Shown piece after piece: positions 7,335 to 15,222 of a stretch of 49,544 bases of DNA. The notes under the pieces are model-generated. The model was not told the origin of the DNA, did not search any database, and saw only the letters and a list, made by a program, of their open reading frames with translations. A program made the translations under genes and the position numbers. The DNA is from a virus: positions 1 to 49,544 of the IMG/VR virus record IMGVR_UViG_3300028920_000776. One strand, written 5' to 3'. The first letter of the stretch is position 1. Each line of letters starts with the position of its first letter.

Positions 7335-9601
7335 TATTGAGAAAGCTCCAATTAAGAGGTGCTAAAGGTATAAAATATGGCCTGGGACTGGACGAAATAG
7401 AAATCGATTTTACAAAATTTCAACCAGGCTTAGTCGCTATTACAGGACGTAACGGTTCGGGAAAGACAACTTTGTTAGAAAATCTCACACCGTTCCGATC
7501 CTTATTTTCTCGTAAAGGTAAGCTACAGGGACATTTCTTTTTACCAGATTCCCATCGTATATTAACATTTCAAATAGGCGAAGATATCTATCGTGCCGAA
7601 GTATATGTTGACGCACAAAAAGATAAAGCAGGGGCTGCCTTGTACAAAAACGATAAAGACATAGCAACGTCTCCTCGTGAATACGATGCAGAAATAGACA
7701 AACTCTTTTTAGGGAAAAGCTTGTTTGAACAGTCTCTCTTCTTCGGACAAGACACCGAACGTATCTCCGATCTACGCGCAGGCGAGGCTAAAGAGTTTAT
7801 GATAAAACTTCTACGTCTCGATATGGCGCAAGCTTTACACAAACGTGCATCACTATATACAAATGATGCTCTTAAAGCATTTGAAAGTAAAGAAAACACA
7901 CAGCGTGATCTAATGAATAAAATCGGTGCGACAGAAAACCTACAAGAAGAATTGACAAAAGCTGAAAAGGATCTTGCCACACATAAAAGAGCAGAAGAAC
8001 TTGGTAACAAAGCTTTAGAAAAAGTAAAGAAACAACTACAGTCAGAAGAAGAGCTCCAGCGTCTTGAAGTAGAGTTACAGGATAAACTCGACGAATTAGA
8101 AAACTGGCATGCAAAGAACACCGCGCGTCATGCAAAGCACTCAGATATGTTAAAACTCTATTCTAAAGAAACCCTACATGAAACACTGCGTAAGTACCAC
8201 GAGAGTTTGGATCCTGTTACAGAAGAAGCTTATAATGAATATCGTGCGTTAGAAGAATCACGTAACACTTTAAATGAAAAGAAAAATGCGTTCCTCGAAC
8301 GTATGCAAAAAGCTCAAGAGGAATATTCTGAAATTGAAACATCACGCAACGCGCATTGTAGTTCTATTGAAAAAGCAATCGACCGTATCCGTATAAGAAG
8401 AGCCCAAGCTCTCGATGCCGCATCCGTGATAGAGGAAGTACCTTGCAACGAAGAAATGGGTAAGAAGTGTCCGTTATTAACGAGTGCAAATGAAGCTCGT
8501 AATCTTATAGACCCACTATATGATGAATTGAAAAATGCGGAAGCACAGCTTCAAGAGGCACGCGCGTATAAAAAAGATGAGTCAGATAGTTTGCAGGAAC
8601 GTATCGATTTGATAAAAAATAAACTCTCTACCGTATCAGATGAACTTGAAGAGGTAACACAAAAACTATCCGACGCAGGTAACGTAGACCATCATTGGAA
8701 AGTCAAACAAAATCAACTACGTGCAATAGACGAGGTACAGCACAAGATACAAACCTGCGATGAAGTACTTGAAAAAGAAGAATCCGACTATGAGAACTTT
8801 AAAGATATAGCCCGCGATACGATGGGTAAACTACATAAGGCGAAAGAAGAAATTTCAACAAAGATGATCGAGATACACAAAACGTTTGACTTCGAAACGT
8901 TGCGTGAGAAAAAGCTTTTCTACGAAACCAACCTTCGCGAGAAGCGTTCTTTAATAGAACAAACGGCTACGCTCGTCGGACAATTGAACCAACGTATACA
9001 GGATGCTGAACAGCTAAAAGAAGATTTGAAGAATGCAAAACGTGCTACGCGCGTTGCACTTAATAATTTAGGTTCTTGGCGTACTATTGAAAAAGCTTTT
9101 GGTAAAGATGGTATACAAGCTTTTGAAATTAAGAAAGCCCTTCCAGCGATTGTAAAAATGATGAACGAACTTCTCATAGGAGAACTCGGGCAGAAGTTTT
9201 CTCTTAACTTCCGGATGAAGAGACACGGAACTAAGGGGCAATTAATAAATACGTTCGATCCTTTAATCACACGTTATGCCGATGAAGAAGTTCTTGAAGA
9301 AAACGTTCCTTTGACAAACCTAAGTAGGGGAGAACGTATTTTAGTGTTTGTTGCTATGAGCGAGGCTGTCGGAGTATACTTACGTAACTCTATAGGATTA
9401 GATTTAAAAACATCCTTTGTCGACGAAGCCGATGGGCCGCTAGATCCTTCAAACCGTTCTGACTATTTACGCACAAGAACACATGTACATGATTTATGCG
9501 GCCTGTACCACACATTTATAATATCACAGTCACCTGATATATACGAACAGATCCCGCAGAAACTCATACTCAAAAAAGGCCAAGTGGAGGTCGTTGTATG
9601 A
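7331..9601 (+). CDS. sbcC: SbcC/Rad50-like ATPase
   Basis: 756 residues, an SMC-type ATPase partner of the preceding nuclease. Walker A is GRNGSGKTT at 39-47, the ABC signature is LSRGERILVFVA near the C-terminus and Walker B is SFVDEADGPLD. Between them lie two long coiled-coil arms. At the apex, where Rad50 and SbcC carry a CxxC zinc hook, the sequence is VPCNEEMGKKCPLL, a C-x7-C arrangement, so dimerisation at the hook may differ. ATGA overlaps tie it to the genes before and after. It would act with recombination functions such as the RuvC-like resolvase. Confidence 0.92.
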   Translation: MILRKLQLRGAKGIKYGLGLDEIEIDFTKFQPGLVAITGRNGSGKTTLLENLTPFRSLFSRKGKLQGHFFLPDSHRILTFQIGEDIYRAEVYVDAQKDKAGAALYKNDKDIATSPREYDAEIDKLFLGKSLFEQSLFFGQDTERISDLRAGEAKEFMIKLLRLDMAQALHKRASLYTNDALKAFESKENTQRDLMNKIGATENLQEELTKAEKDLATHKRAEELGNKALEKVKKQLQSEEELQRLEVELQDKLDELENWHAKNTARHAKHSDMLKLYSKETLHETLRKYHESLDPVTEEAYNEYRALEESRNTLNEKKNAFLERMQKAQEEYSEIETSRNAHCSSIEKAIDRIRIRRAQALDAASVIEEVPCNEEMGKKCPLLTSANEARNLIDPLYDELKNAEAQLQEARAYKKDESDSLQERIDLIKNKLSTVSDELEEVTQKLSDAGNVDHHWKVKQNQLRAIDEVQHKIQTCDEVLEKEESDYENFKDIARDTMGKLHKAKEEISTKMIEIHKTFDFETLREKKLFYETNLREKRSLIEQTATLVGQLNQRIQDAEQLKEDLKNAKRATRVALNNLGSWRTIEKAFGKDGIQAFEIKKALPAIVKMMNELLIGELGQKFSLNFRMKRHGTKGQLINTFDPLITRYADEEVLEENVPLTNLSRGERILVFVAMSEAVGVYLRNSIGLDLKTSFVDEADGPLDPSNRSDYLRTRTHVHDLCGLYHTFIISQSPDIYEQIPQKLILKKGQVEVVV

Positions 9602-10164
9602 CGTATACTTTAACGAAGTTACCTATCGAACGTAGAGCGATTAAACACCGTATAAACGAACTGGGTGGTGAAATAGCTGGGTTTTATTCTCGCAACATCC
9701 CTAAAGTAGATGACGACGGTCTAATAATACTTACCGTTCTCAAAGGCGCAATGATATTTGCCGCGGATTTAATACGTGCTCTATACCACTATGAAATACC
9801 TCTTGAACTCGAATTCGTCGGAATAAAATCTTATCTCGGGAAGACAACGGTTTCGAACGCGCCGCTACGTCAATACGTAACGCCGGAAAGAAATTTACAC
9901 GGTAAGCACGTACTCATTGTAGAGGATATTGTAGACTCCGGTTATACACTCAAACATTTACACAACTATTTAAAATCCGAACACGTCGTGCAGTCTTTAA
10001 CAACGTGTACGTTATTAAATAAAGTATCAAGACGTACGGTCGATGTACCTATAGAGTTTACAGGTTTTTATATAGGCGACGCGTTCGCTATCGGGTATGG
10101 TTTGGACTACGACGAACGCTTTCGTGAGTTAGGCTATATCGAAGATTTCCAAGCGCGGGATTAA
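9598..10164 (+). CDS. hpt: Hypoxanthine/guanine phosphoribosyltransferase-like enzyme
   Basis: 188 residues. It transfers phosphoribose from PRPP to a purine base. The PRPP loop VLIVEDIVDSGYTL is at 105-118; LKGAMIFAADL at 48-58, FVGIKSY and the C-terminal FAIGYGLDYDERFRELGYI segment are typical of HPRT proteins. Its place at the end of the queD-queE-sbcDC operon suggests it recycles guanine, either the base released when DpdA swaps it out of DNA or base from host DNA breakdown, and so supplies GTP for FolE2. The family is firm; the physiological substrate is inferred. Confidence 0.9.
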   Translation: MTYTLTKLPIERRAIKHRINELGGEIAGFYSRNIPKVDDDGLIILTVLKGAMIFAADLIRALYHYEIPLELEFVGIKSYLGKTTVSNAPLRQYVTPERNLHGKHVLIVEDIVDSGYTLKHLHNYLKSEHVVQSLTTCTLLNKVSRRTVDVPIEFTGFYIGDAFAIGYGLDYDERFRELGYIEDFQARD

Positions 10165-10189
10165 ATTTTCATAATAATTATTGTATAAT
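10161..10189 (+). promoter_or_regulatory. Class I sigma70-like promoter P3
   Basis: TTAAAT at 10161-10166, 17-bp spacer, TATAAT at 10184-10189 with an extended TG. The -35 box overlaps the stop codon of the phosphoribosyltransferase gene. The downstream ribosome site AAGGAG is at 10211-10216. Confidence 0.78.
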
Positions 10190-10222
10190 ATATTAGAATA
10201 GGATATAAACAAGGAGAGCCAA

Positions 10223-10618
10223 ATGAAGTTATTACCAGTTGATCCCGCAAAGATTCCCGATTTACAGTCGACATCGCGTGGGCGTGTTAGCTATCCGATT
10301 CTTAAACAGTTTATGGAATCGGGATTACCTGTTGCGCTGTTAGACAGAACTGGCGTGCAGCAAAGCTTGGCGGGTTTGTATTCCTGTCTAAACTCCTACG
10401 CGAAGAACCATGACCTGCCCGTTAAGGTACTTTCGCGCAGCGGGCAGTTATATTTAGTACGTCTGGATATCGATGGTGACGGAAAGCCCAATCCTAATTG
10501 GAGAGCTGACACTGCGCGGGGTCAGTACAAAGGTACTGAAGAGGGAGATCCTGTCAGCATTGACGACGCTGTCATTGAGGAAAGATTTTCGCACGAAAAG
10601 GATAACGTTACGAAATGA
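10223..10618 (+). CDS. Hypothetical protein, possible winged helix
   Basis: 131 residues, not firmly recognised. The region LYSCLNSYAKNHDLPVKVL followed by SRSGQLYLVRLD reads as a helix and a beta-hairpin wing, resembling the layout GFKLLRAGKLYYVDG of the protein at 4187, so a small DNA-binding role is possible. The C-terminal 45 residues are charged and probably flexible. A dedicated class I promoter and AAGGAG at 10211-10216 suggest strong expression. The gene ends in an ATGA overlap with the DJ-1-like gene. Confidence 0.6.
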   Translation: MKLLPVDPAKIPDLQSTSRGRVSYPILKQFMESGLPVALLDRTGVQQSLAGLYSCLNSYAKNHDLPVKVLSRSGQLYLVRLDIDGDGKPNPNWRADTARGQYKGTEEGDPVSIDDAVIEERFSHEKDNVTK

Positions 10619-11274
10619 AAAAAGTTCTTGTTGTAGTATCTAATAGATACAACGGACATGAATTGTGGACGACATTAGGTGTTCTCAAACACGCACAAAT
10701 TCAAGCAGTTGTCGTAGCTATAAAACCTGTTATCTCAGATGAGATAACAGGTTTTAGTGTATATACTCACGATACTGTCGATGCATTTGATCTGACTAGC
10801 ATGAAAGATTTTTGCGCCCTTTTAATAGTAAGCGGCAACATGGAGGATACAGAAGCGCATTGGCGTAACGAAAAGATTAAGCGTATGGTAGAAGAAGCAA
10901 TGCATGCAGATTTCGTAATAGCTGCTATTTGTTGTAGTGTACCTACAATACGCTATGCAGCAAAAGGTAAGCATGTTTCTCCTTTTCCGCTGATTCGTTC
11001 CAAAGAGTTATTAACACAGGCCGGAGCTTTAATATCTACCTTGTCAGTGTCTGTCGATGGAAAACTTATTACAGCGGAAAATCAAATGGTTACTCAGACA
11101 TGGGCTGAATGTATCGTAAAGTGTATTCAAGGTGAAGATGCTTCATTAAATTTTAATGACGTGGGGGATATAACGGTCCGTAATCTGAGACCCCGTAAGC
11201 CAGATAAAGATTTAAAACGCATACGTGATACTTGGTCTGATAAGGATAGGGAAAAAACCAATACTAACCTTTAA
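10615..11274 (+). CDS. DJ-1/PfpI superfamily protein
   Basis: 219 residues with the flavodoxin-like fold of the DJ-1/PfpI/amidotransferase superfamily. The nucleophile elbow is AAICCSVPTIRYAAKGK, with C106 in the place of the catalytic cysteine and C107 where most members have His. DGKLITAENQMVT near 148-160 matches the usual DG-x-LITS segment. Members act as peptidases, glyoxalases/deglycases or chaperones, so the activity cannot be fixed. The C-terminal 30 residues are highly charged. The coding sequence contains a perfect 17-bp inverted repeat at 10721-10756. Being in a phage rich in purine-derivative enzymes, a role in nucleobase repair or modification is conceivable but unproven. Confidence 0.75.
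   Translation: MKKVLVVVSNRYNGHELWTTLGVLKHAQIQAVVVAIKPVISDEITGFSVYTHDTVDAFDLTSMKDFCALLIVSGNMEDTEAHWRNEKIKRMVEEAMHADFVIAAICCSVPTIRYAAKGKHVSPFPLIRSKELLTQAGALISTLSVSVDGKLITAENQMVTQTWAECIVKCIQGEDASLNFNDVGDITVRNLRPRKPDKDLKRIRDTWSDKDREKTNTNL
10721..10756. repeat. Perfect 17-bp inverted repeat inside the DJ-1 gene
   Basis: TAAAACCTGTTATCTCA at 10721-10737 is followed by GA and then its exact reverse complement at 10740-10756. It codes for part of the N-terminal domain (around IKPVISDEITGF). As RNA it folds on either strand and ends in a short U-rich run, so it could block or terminate transcription, or bind a dimeric protein. Confidence 0.85.
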
Positions 11275-11301
11275 AATATTCCCATAAAAAATCTCGATTT
11301 G

Positions 11302-11320
11302 ACAAAGTAAATTACTTTGT
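11302..11320 (+). promoter_or_regulatory. Operator-like palindrome, site B
   Basis: ACAAAGTAAATTACTTTGT is a perfect palindrome with 9-bp arms around one A. It is preceded by TTG, giving TTGACA at 11299-11304. It lies in the 137-bp gap 11275-11411 and shares its arms with sites A, C3 and D. Confidence 0.8.
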
Positions 11321-11341
11321 CACTTATATTATTAATATAAA
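11312..11341 (+). promoter_or_regulatory. Class II promoter overlapping operator site B
   Basis: TTACTT at 11312-11317 (right arm of the palindrome), 18-bp spacer, TATAAA at 11336-11341, the same arrangement as at 1086-1115. It points at the gene cluster 11412-13367, which includes the lipoprotein. Confidence 0.55.
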
Positions 11342-11411
11342 CTTATAGCTAAAATTGCGAATACCTCGAACACGTGAAACAGCACATAAGATAAAGAAGC
11401 GTCCACATCGT

Positions 11412-11525
11412 ATGATATTATTTCAACCTACGGACGATACTTTATCTGAGAACAACAAAGTTTTGTTAGGTGAGTTAGACGACAACATGGCAAGATGGTT
11501 AGGTTTTGACTGGGAGGTCTTATGA
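11412..11525 (+). CDS. Short hypothetical protein (37 residues)
   Basis: MILFQPTDDTLSENNK... ending DWEVL, not recognised. Support comes from the ATGA overlap with the next gene (11522) and from its position directly after a class II promoter. No convincing ribosome site precedes ATG 11412; the same frame is open back to TTG 11355, which would add a basic stretch of 19 residues, so the start is uncertain. Confidence 0.45.
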   Translation: MILFQPTDDTLSENNKVLLGELDDNMARWLGFDWEVL

Positions 11526-11755
11526 CTTACTATCGGCGTAACGGAAGGCAGTTTAACGAGCTTGACTGTCAAATTGCTGTTGAGAACACAAAATCAGAAC
11601 TCGATGAAGCTTTCGAAGAAGCTCTTAAAGAAGAGAACTACAACAACTGGACGTGCGTTTACGAATGTTTAGCTAAGCTTGCAGCACGCTTAGGACGCGC
11701 GAAAGCTCGTATGGCATCGTACGCAGGAAAGGCCGTAATGAAAAATGAACAGTAA
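11522..11755 (+). CDS. Small helical hypothetical protein
   Basis: 77 residues, not recognised. Predicted to be two helices: an acidic one (NTKSELDEAFEEALKEE) and a basic one at the C-terminus (LAARLGRAKARMASYAGKAVMKNE). GGGAGG at 11512-11517 lies 4 nt before the ATG. Coupled to the 37-residue ORF upstream and placed just before the lipoprotein gene; no functional clue beyond that. Confidence 0.6.
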   Translation: MTYYRRNGRQFNELDCQIAVENTKSELDEAFEEALKEENYNNWTCVYECLAKLAARLGRAKARMASYAGKAVMKNEQ

Positions 11756-11793
11756 ATATGTATACACAGATCCAACGCGTAGAAGGAGGCATC

Positions 11794-12765
11794 ATGCAAA
11801 AGTTTTTTGGGGTATGTCGATCCTTATGCATATCGATGATATGGATAACGTTACTTTTTATCGGATGCGAGGGGATAGAAGGGCCCCCCGGCCCACAAGG
11901 GCCGCAGGGTGAACAGGGTCCACCGGGTGAGTGTACATACGACGCTGAGGGCATCGAAAAAATAAACGTTCTCACGCAACGTCTTGACGGTGTTGAGGAT
12001 GACTGGGCGGGCGTCAGTGAGTATTTGGATTCACTAGAAACACGCTGTCAGCTTATGCAAGAACAGGTTGAAGAGCTATCCGAACGTCTGTACAATATAG
12101 CTTATCGACTCGACTCTATACCGCCCGATCCTCCACAAGTTGGGGGCTACGCCGACGTATTTATGAATTGGGATACCACAACGACCTACGACAACTTCAA
12201 CTTACAATTCGTTAATGAGTTTACATCTAAAATTGATTCTGCTCAATTGAACATATGGTCAGGAGGTATATTCGATTATATAGCGGTACCAGAACCCGCT
12301 GAGTGTATTCCAGAATTGGGTGCTAACCAAGATAGCATTGACTCTGATTATATTCGAATACGTTTTAACAATATGCTTCTTCCAGGACAATCATTTCAAT
12401 GTGGTCTTGGAGATATCGATGGTGATAGATCTGAAATTATTATCGATATGTGGACAGGTAGTGTTATTCGCTCCGCGTTCTTCGACTCAACCGGTTCAGT
12501 ACGTTTTTATGCGGGTACCGCGCCAAGTATAGGTGAAATCACTTTAATATGGAACCCCAACGCTGAAGAAGATCTTGCGGGATACAAGATTTATTATGGA
12601 CTGAGTTCTAGGTCATATGACACCATTTTGGATGTAAACAACGTAACGGAAGCTACTATAAAAAATCTCGTTGCTGATGTTACTTATTACTTTGCGGTTA
12701 CTGCTTATGACCTAACGGGCAACGAAAGTGGTTATTCGAACGAGGTGGAGGCTGTAATAGAATGA
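11794..12765 (+). CDS. Phage-encoded lipoprotein with collagen-like repeats and FN3 domain
   Basis: 323 residues. The N-terminus is a lipoprotein signal (hydrophobic ISMIWITLLFIG, then C25 as lipidation cysteine; lipobox LFIGC). Seven Gly-x-y triplets follow at 27-47 (GPPGPQGPQGEQGPPGE), then a coiled coil of about 60 residues, a beta-rich central region, and a C-terminal fibronectin type III domain (ITLIWNPNAEEDLAGYKIYY to YFAVTAYDLTGNESGYSNEV). ATG 11794 was preferred over 11758 because GAAGGAGG at 11782-11789 precedes it. It should be anchored in the host envelope with a trimeric stalk. A superinfection-exclusion or surface-conversion role is plausible; virion decoration is less likely given the signal. 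Confidence 0.82.
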   Translation: MQKFFGVCRSLCISMIWITLLFIGCEGIEGPPGPQGPQGEQGPPGECTYDAEGIEKINVLTQRLDGVEDDWAGVSEYLDSLETRCQLMQEQVEELSERLYNIAYRLDSIPPDPPQVGGYADVFMNWDTTTTYDNFNLQFVNEFTSKIDSAQLNIWSGGIFDYIAVPEPAECIPELGANQDSIDSDYIRIRFNNMLLPGQSFQCGLGDIDGDRSEIIIDMWTGSVIRSAFFDSTGSVRFYAGTAPSIGEITLIWNPNAEEDLAGYKIYYGLSSRSYDTILDVNNVTEATIKNLVADVTYYFAVTAYDLTGNESGYSNEVEAVIE

Positions 12766-13367
12766 AATCACGTGAAGAGTTTTTCCTTGACGCTTGGCGA
12801 TGGGCTTGTAATTTACCACCTACAGAAGACAGATGGAAAGCTATTCCAGATTTAGACACACTAGTCGAACTCCAATGGTTTGAACCCTTCGAAGAAGAAT
12901 GCCGAAAGCTAACTGCACCTTCGCGATGGGACGAAGAGTTCGTAATGCTTTGTAAAGCACGTATGATTCAGGGAGCGTTTCGTTATGGTACGATGACACA
13001 AAACGAACGCAAGGATCCTTCGGTGGCGGTGTCGTCGATACCGCCTCGGATACGTAAGTTCGCCGGGTCCGGCGATTTGACCCTTCTCTGCGACGCAGCT
13101 AATTTTTCTTTAGTTGCTTTTTACAACTGGACGAAACAAAATAAGTACGAATGTACCCCCGCATTAATGCGCGCTATACATTTCAGAGAGGCACGTGATA
13201 TAGAACGTATTGTACAAAACTTCGTCGACCAATTTAATACTACACATAATCTGATGCAGTTGTGTTGTATATTTACATTTTGTATGACGGTTTTCAAACT
13301 GTTCAAGAACGTAAAAGGTTTCGCTGTAAGAGACTCTGAGACAGAAAAAGTTACCTGGGACGGTTGA
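12762..13367 (+). CDS. Helical hypothetical protein
   Basis: 201 residues, unassigned. The segment RMIQGAFRYGTM, then PPRIRKFAGSGDLTLLCDAANFSLVAFYNW, follows a pattern (basic helix with RYG, then a helix with GN/GD-x-x-LLxDxAN) seen in small phage proteins of unknown function; a MazG-like fold is possible but the acidic EExxD metal sites are not evident. It overlaps the lipoprotein gene by an ATGA and ends the class II-promoted cluster. Cysteine-rich near the C-terminus (LMQLCCIFTFCMTVF), a hydrophobic patch that may pack in the core or touch a membrane. Confidence 0.6.
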   Translation: MKSREEFFLDAWRWACNLPPTEDRWKAIPDLDTLVELQWFEPFEEECRKLTAPSRWDEEFVMLCKARMIQGAFRYGTMTQNERKDPSVAVSSIPPRIRKFAGSGDLTLLCDAANFSLVAFYNWTKQNKYECTPALMRAIHFREARDIERIVQNFVDQFNTTHNLMQLCCIFTFCMTVFKLFKNVKGFAVRDSETEKVTWDG

Positions 13368-13397
13368 TGAAATTTTTTTATGTAAGTTTTGTATAAT
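13368..13397 (+). promoter_or_regulatory. Class I sigma70-like promoter P4
   Basis: TGAAAT at 13368-13373, followed by a T-run, 18-bp spacer and TATAAT at 13392-13397 with an extended TG. It precedes queC; the -35 match is the weakest of the six. Confidence 0.62.
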
Positions 13398-13426
13398 ATT
13401 ATGAACATTAATAAGAGGAGTATTTT

Positions 13427-14152
13427 ATGGTAACAAAACCTCGAGCAGTTGTATGCCTTAGCGGCGGAATGGATAGTGTAACTTCTCTTGCGTTCGCTAT
13501 ACGAGAATGTAATGTTGTTCTTATGCACGTCGATTACGGGCAGCTGACGGAAGATCGCGAGCGCGAGAGCTCTCGGCGTATTGCGAAATGGTATGACATT
13601 GAGGAGGTATATACTTTCAAAACCGACGTACTACAAAAAGTTGGAGCATCGTGCCTTACAGACAAAAACATCGATGTTCCAAAAGACGGTGTTGATCCTA
13701 CGACAATACCTATTTCATACGTACCTTTTCGTAATGGAAATATTCTAGCCATGGCGGCTTCGTTGGCACAGGCAGTTGACGCATCTTTTATATATACAGG
13801 CTTCGTAGAAGAAGATAGCTCGGGGTACCCCGATTGTCGTGAAATATTTGTTACAGCATTTCAAACAGCTATTACGGAAGGTACTCGCCCCGAAACCGTT
13901 ATTGAAATACGCACGCCCGTTATTCATATGACGAAAATGGAAGTTATCAAGTCCGCAATACAGTTACATGTACCTATGCATTTAACATGGTCGTGCTACG
14001 AGAATAACGATGCTGCATGTGGTGTTTGTGATAGCTGTCGCCTTCGTATAAAAGGTTTTCAAGAAATGGGCGTCATTGATCCCATCAAATACGCGGTGAA
14101 CATTGACTGGAAAGGCTGCAAACCTTTTGAACTCGAAAAAAGTAACTCCTGA
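13427..14152 (+). CDS. queC: 7-cyano-7-deazaguanine (preQ0) synthase QueC
   Basis: 241 residues, the normal length for QueC. It uses ATP and ammonia to turn 7-carboxy-7-deazaguanine into preQ0. PP-loop SGGMDS is at 12-17; zinc cysteines are C190, C198, C201 and C204 (SCYENNDAACGVCDSC). FRNGNILAMAASLA and the DSSGYPDCR block are also family-typical. There is no fused glutaminase domain, which argues against direct formation of the dG+ derivative by this protein. Driven by promoter P4 and followed by a winged-helix gene and folE2, giving the first and last steps of the pathway in one operon. Confidence 0.95.
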   Translation: MVTKPRAVVCLSGGMDSVTSLAFAIRECNVVLMHVDYGQLTEDRERESSRRIAKWYDIEEVYTFKTDVLQKVGASCLTDKNIDVPKDGVDPTTIPISYVPFRNGNILAMAASLAQAVDASFIYTGFVEEDSSGYPDCREIFVTAFQTAITEGTRPETVIEIRTPVIHMTKMEVIKSAIQLHVPMHLTWSCYENNDAACGVCDSCRLRIKGFQEMGVIDPIKYAVNIDWKGCKPFELEKSNS

Positions 14153-14474
14153 TAATGCGACGAAGACGCCTAAAATATTTAAGATAGAAGTAGGGGGAGG
14201 ATTTCGCGTTGCGCTCCCCTTGTTTGAAATATATGATAAATATGGTGTCGTTTTACCTTTAGATTATACATGTAAAACTATCTTCTTAGCATTACTATTG
14301 AACCCTTTTGTTGAAGATTCCTACCTTGAAAGCTTCTCAAAGTCTTACCCGTCTGTGATTTGTCGATTAAGAAAAATAATTACTAACGTTTACGGACACA
14401 AGATAGCCCGCGTACGTCGTTGCGGCTATCAACTAATATGGAGAGATACCCCCAATGAAAGACGTACAAGCTGA
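14103..14474 (+). CDS. OmpR-type winged-helix DNA-binding protein
   Basis: Up to 123 residues. The C-terminal part (TIFLALLLNPFVEDSYLESF, then SVICRLRKII, then HKIARVRRCGYQLIW) has the layout of the OmpR/PhoB effector domain: an LLxxLxxNP helix, a recognition helix containing RLRK, and a wing ending in R-x-GY-x-L. There is no receiver domain, so it is not a two-component regulator. The 50-bp overlap with queC and the lack of an ATG make the start uncertain (TTG 14103, or TTG 14127 with GGAAAGG upstream). It is a candidate for the regulator that binds the repeated operator sites, but no sequence evidence links them. Confidence 0.62.
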   Translation: MTGKAANLLNSKKVTPDNATKTPKIFKIEVGGGFRVALPLFEIYDKYGVVLPLDYTCKTIFLALLLNPFVEDSYLESFSKSYPSVICRLRKIITNVYGHKIARVRRCGYQLIWRDTPNERRTS

Positions 14475-15222
14475 AGAAGACCGCAGAGGAAAAACCATAC
14501 ATAAAGTAGGAGTACGTAAACTCCAGACACTAGTACAGTATTGTGAAACACAAATGTGGGCTGAAATAAGTTCGTATATTACTTTAGATAGTTTCAAACG
14601 CGGTGCACACATGTCGCGTTTTGTCGAAGTAATGAATAAAACTCCGCAACGAATCGACAAGCCTATAAGCTATCTAAAGGGCTACATGAACGACCTACTC
14701 AACGCACATAAGGTCGAAGAAGTATTTTTGAAGGTACGCACAGCTATACCTTTTGATGTACTATCGCCGCGTACACGAAATTTTTCAACACGTAAAATAC
14801 CCCTCGAGTTGGAAGGCGAAATTGTAAAAGGTACACCTAAATATTTTATACGCACAAAAATTTATGTAACATCGCTGTGCCCATGCAGTAAAGAAATATC
14901 CGATCAGGGTGCACACAACCAACGCGCCATAATAGATGTACGTATGCAAGTTACAAAGAACTTAGAAATAGCAGATATTATTCATAGGTTACGTACATTG
15001 GGTAGTGCACCAATATATCCCATTCTCAAACGTTCAGACGAACGCTACGTTACAGAACGCGCTTACGCAAATCCTAAATTCTGCGAGGATATCGCACGCG
15101 ACGTATCTCTTGAACTTGATAAGATCGAAGGAATTTCTAATTACAGTGTCGTAATCGAAAGTGAAGAAAGTATCCATGATCATAACGCTTTAGCAATTAT
15201 TGACTACTTCAAATTCGATTGA
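14455..15222 (+). CDS. folE2: GTP cyclohydrolase IB (FolE2/MptA type)
   Basis: 255 residues. It makes dihydroneopterin triphosphate from GTP, the first step towards preQ0. The family signature VTSLCPCSKEIS..GAHNQR is at 138-157 with C142, C144 and H154; RGAHMSRF at 49-56 and the C-terminal ESIHDHNA also match. It is the metal-flexible type IB enzyme, not the zinc type IA. GGAGAG at 14440-14445 precedes ATG 14455, and the gene overlaps the winged-helix gene by 20 bp. Encoding the enzyme frees the phage from host pterin supply when it draws on GTP for DNA modification. Confidence 0.95.
   Translation: MKDVQAEEDRRGKTIHKVGVRKLQTLVQYCETQMWAEISSYITLDSFKRGAHMSRFVEVMNKTPQRIDKPISYLKGYMNDLLNAHKVEEVFLKVRTAIPFDVLSPRTRNFSTRKIPLELEGEIVKGTPKYFIRTKIYVTSLCPCSKEISDQGAHNQRAIIDVRMQVTKNLEIADIIHRLRTLGSAPIYPILKRSDERYVTERAYANPKFCEDIARDVSLELDKIEGISNYSVVIESEESIHDHNALAIIDYFKFD

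Noticed and set aside
7588-8121. 177-residue reading frame on the minus strand across the SbcC gene
   Set aside because: It is antisense to the coiled-coil region, rich in Ser/Cys/Phe from reverse-reading of Glu/Lys codons, and has no ribosome site.
14103-14474. Two-component response regulator
   Set aside because: Only the winged-helix effector part is present; there is no receiver domain or partner kinase.
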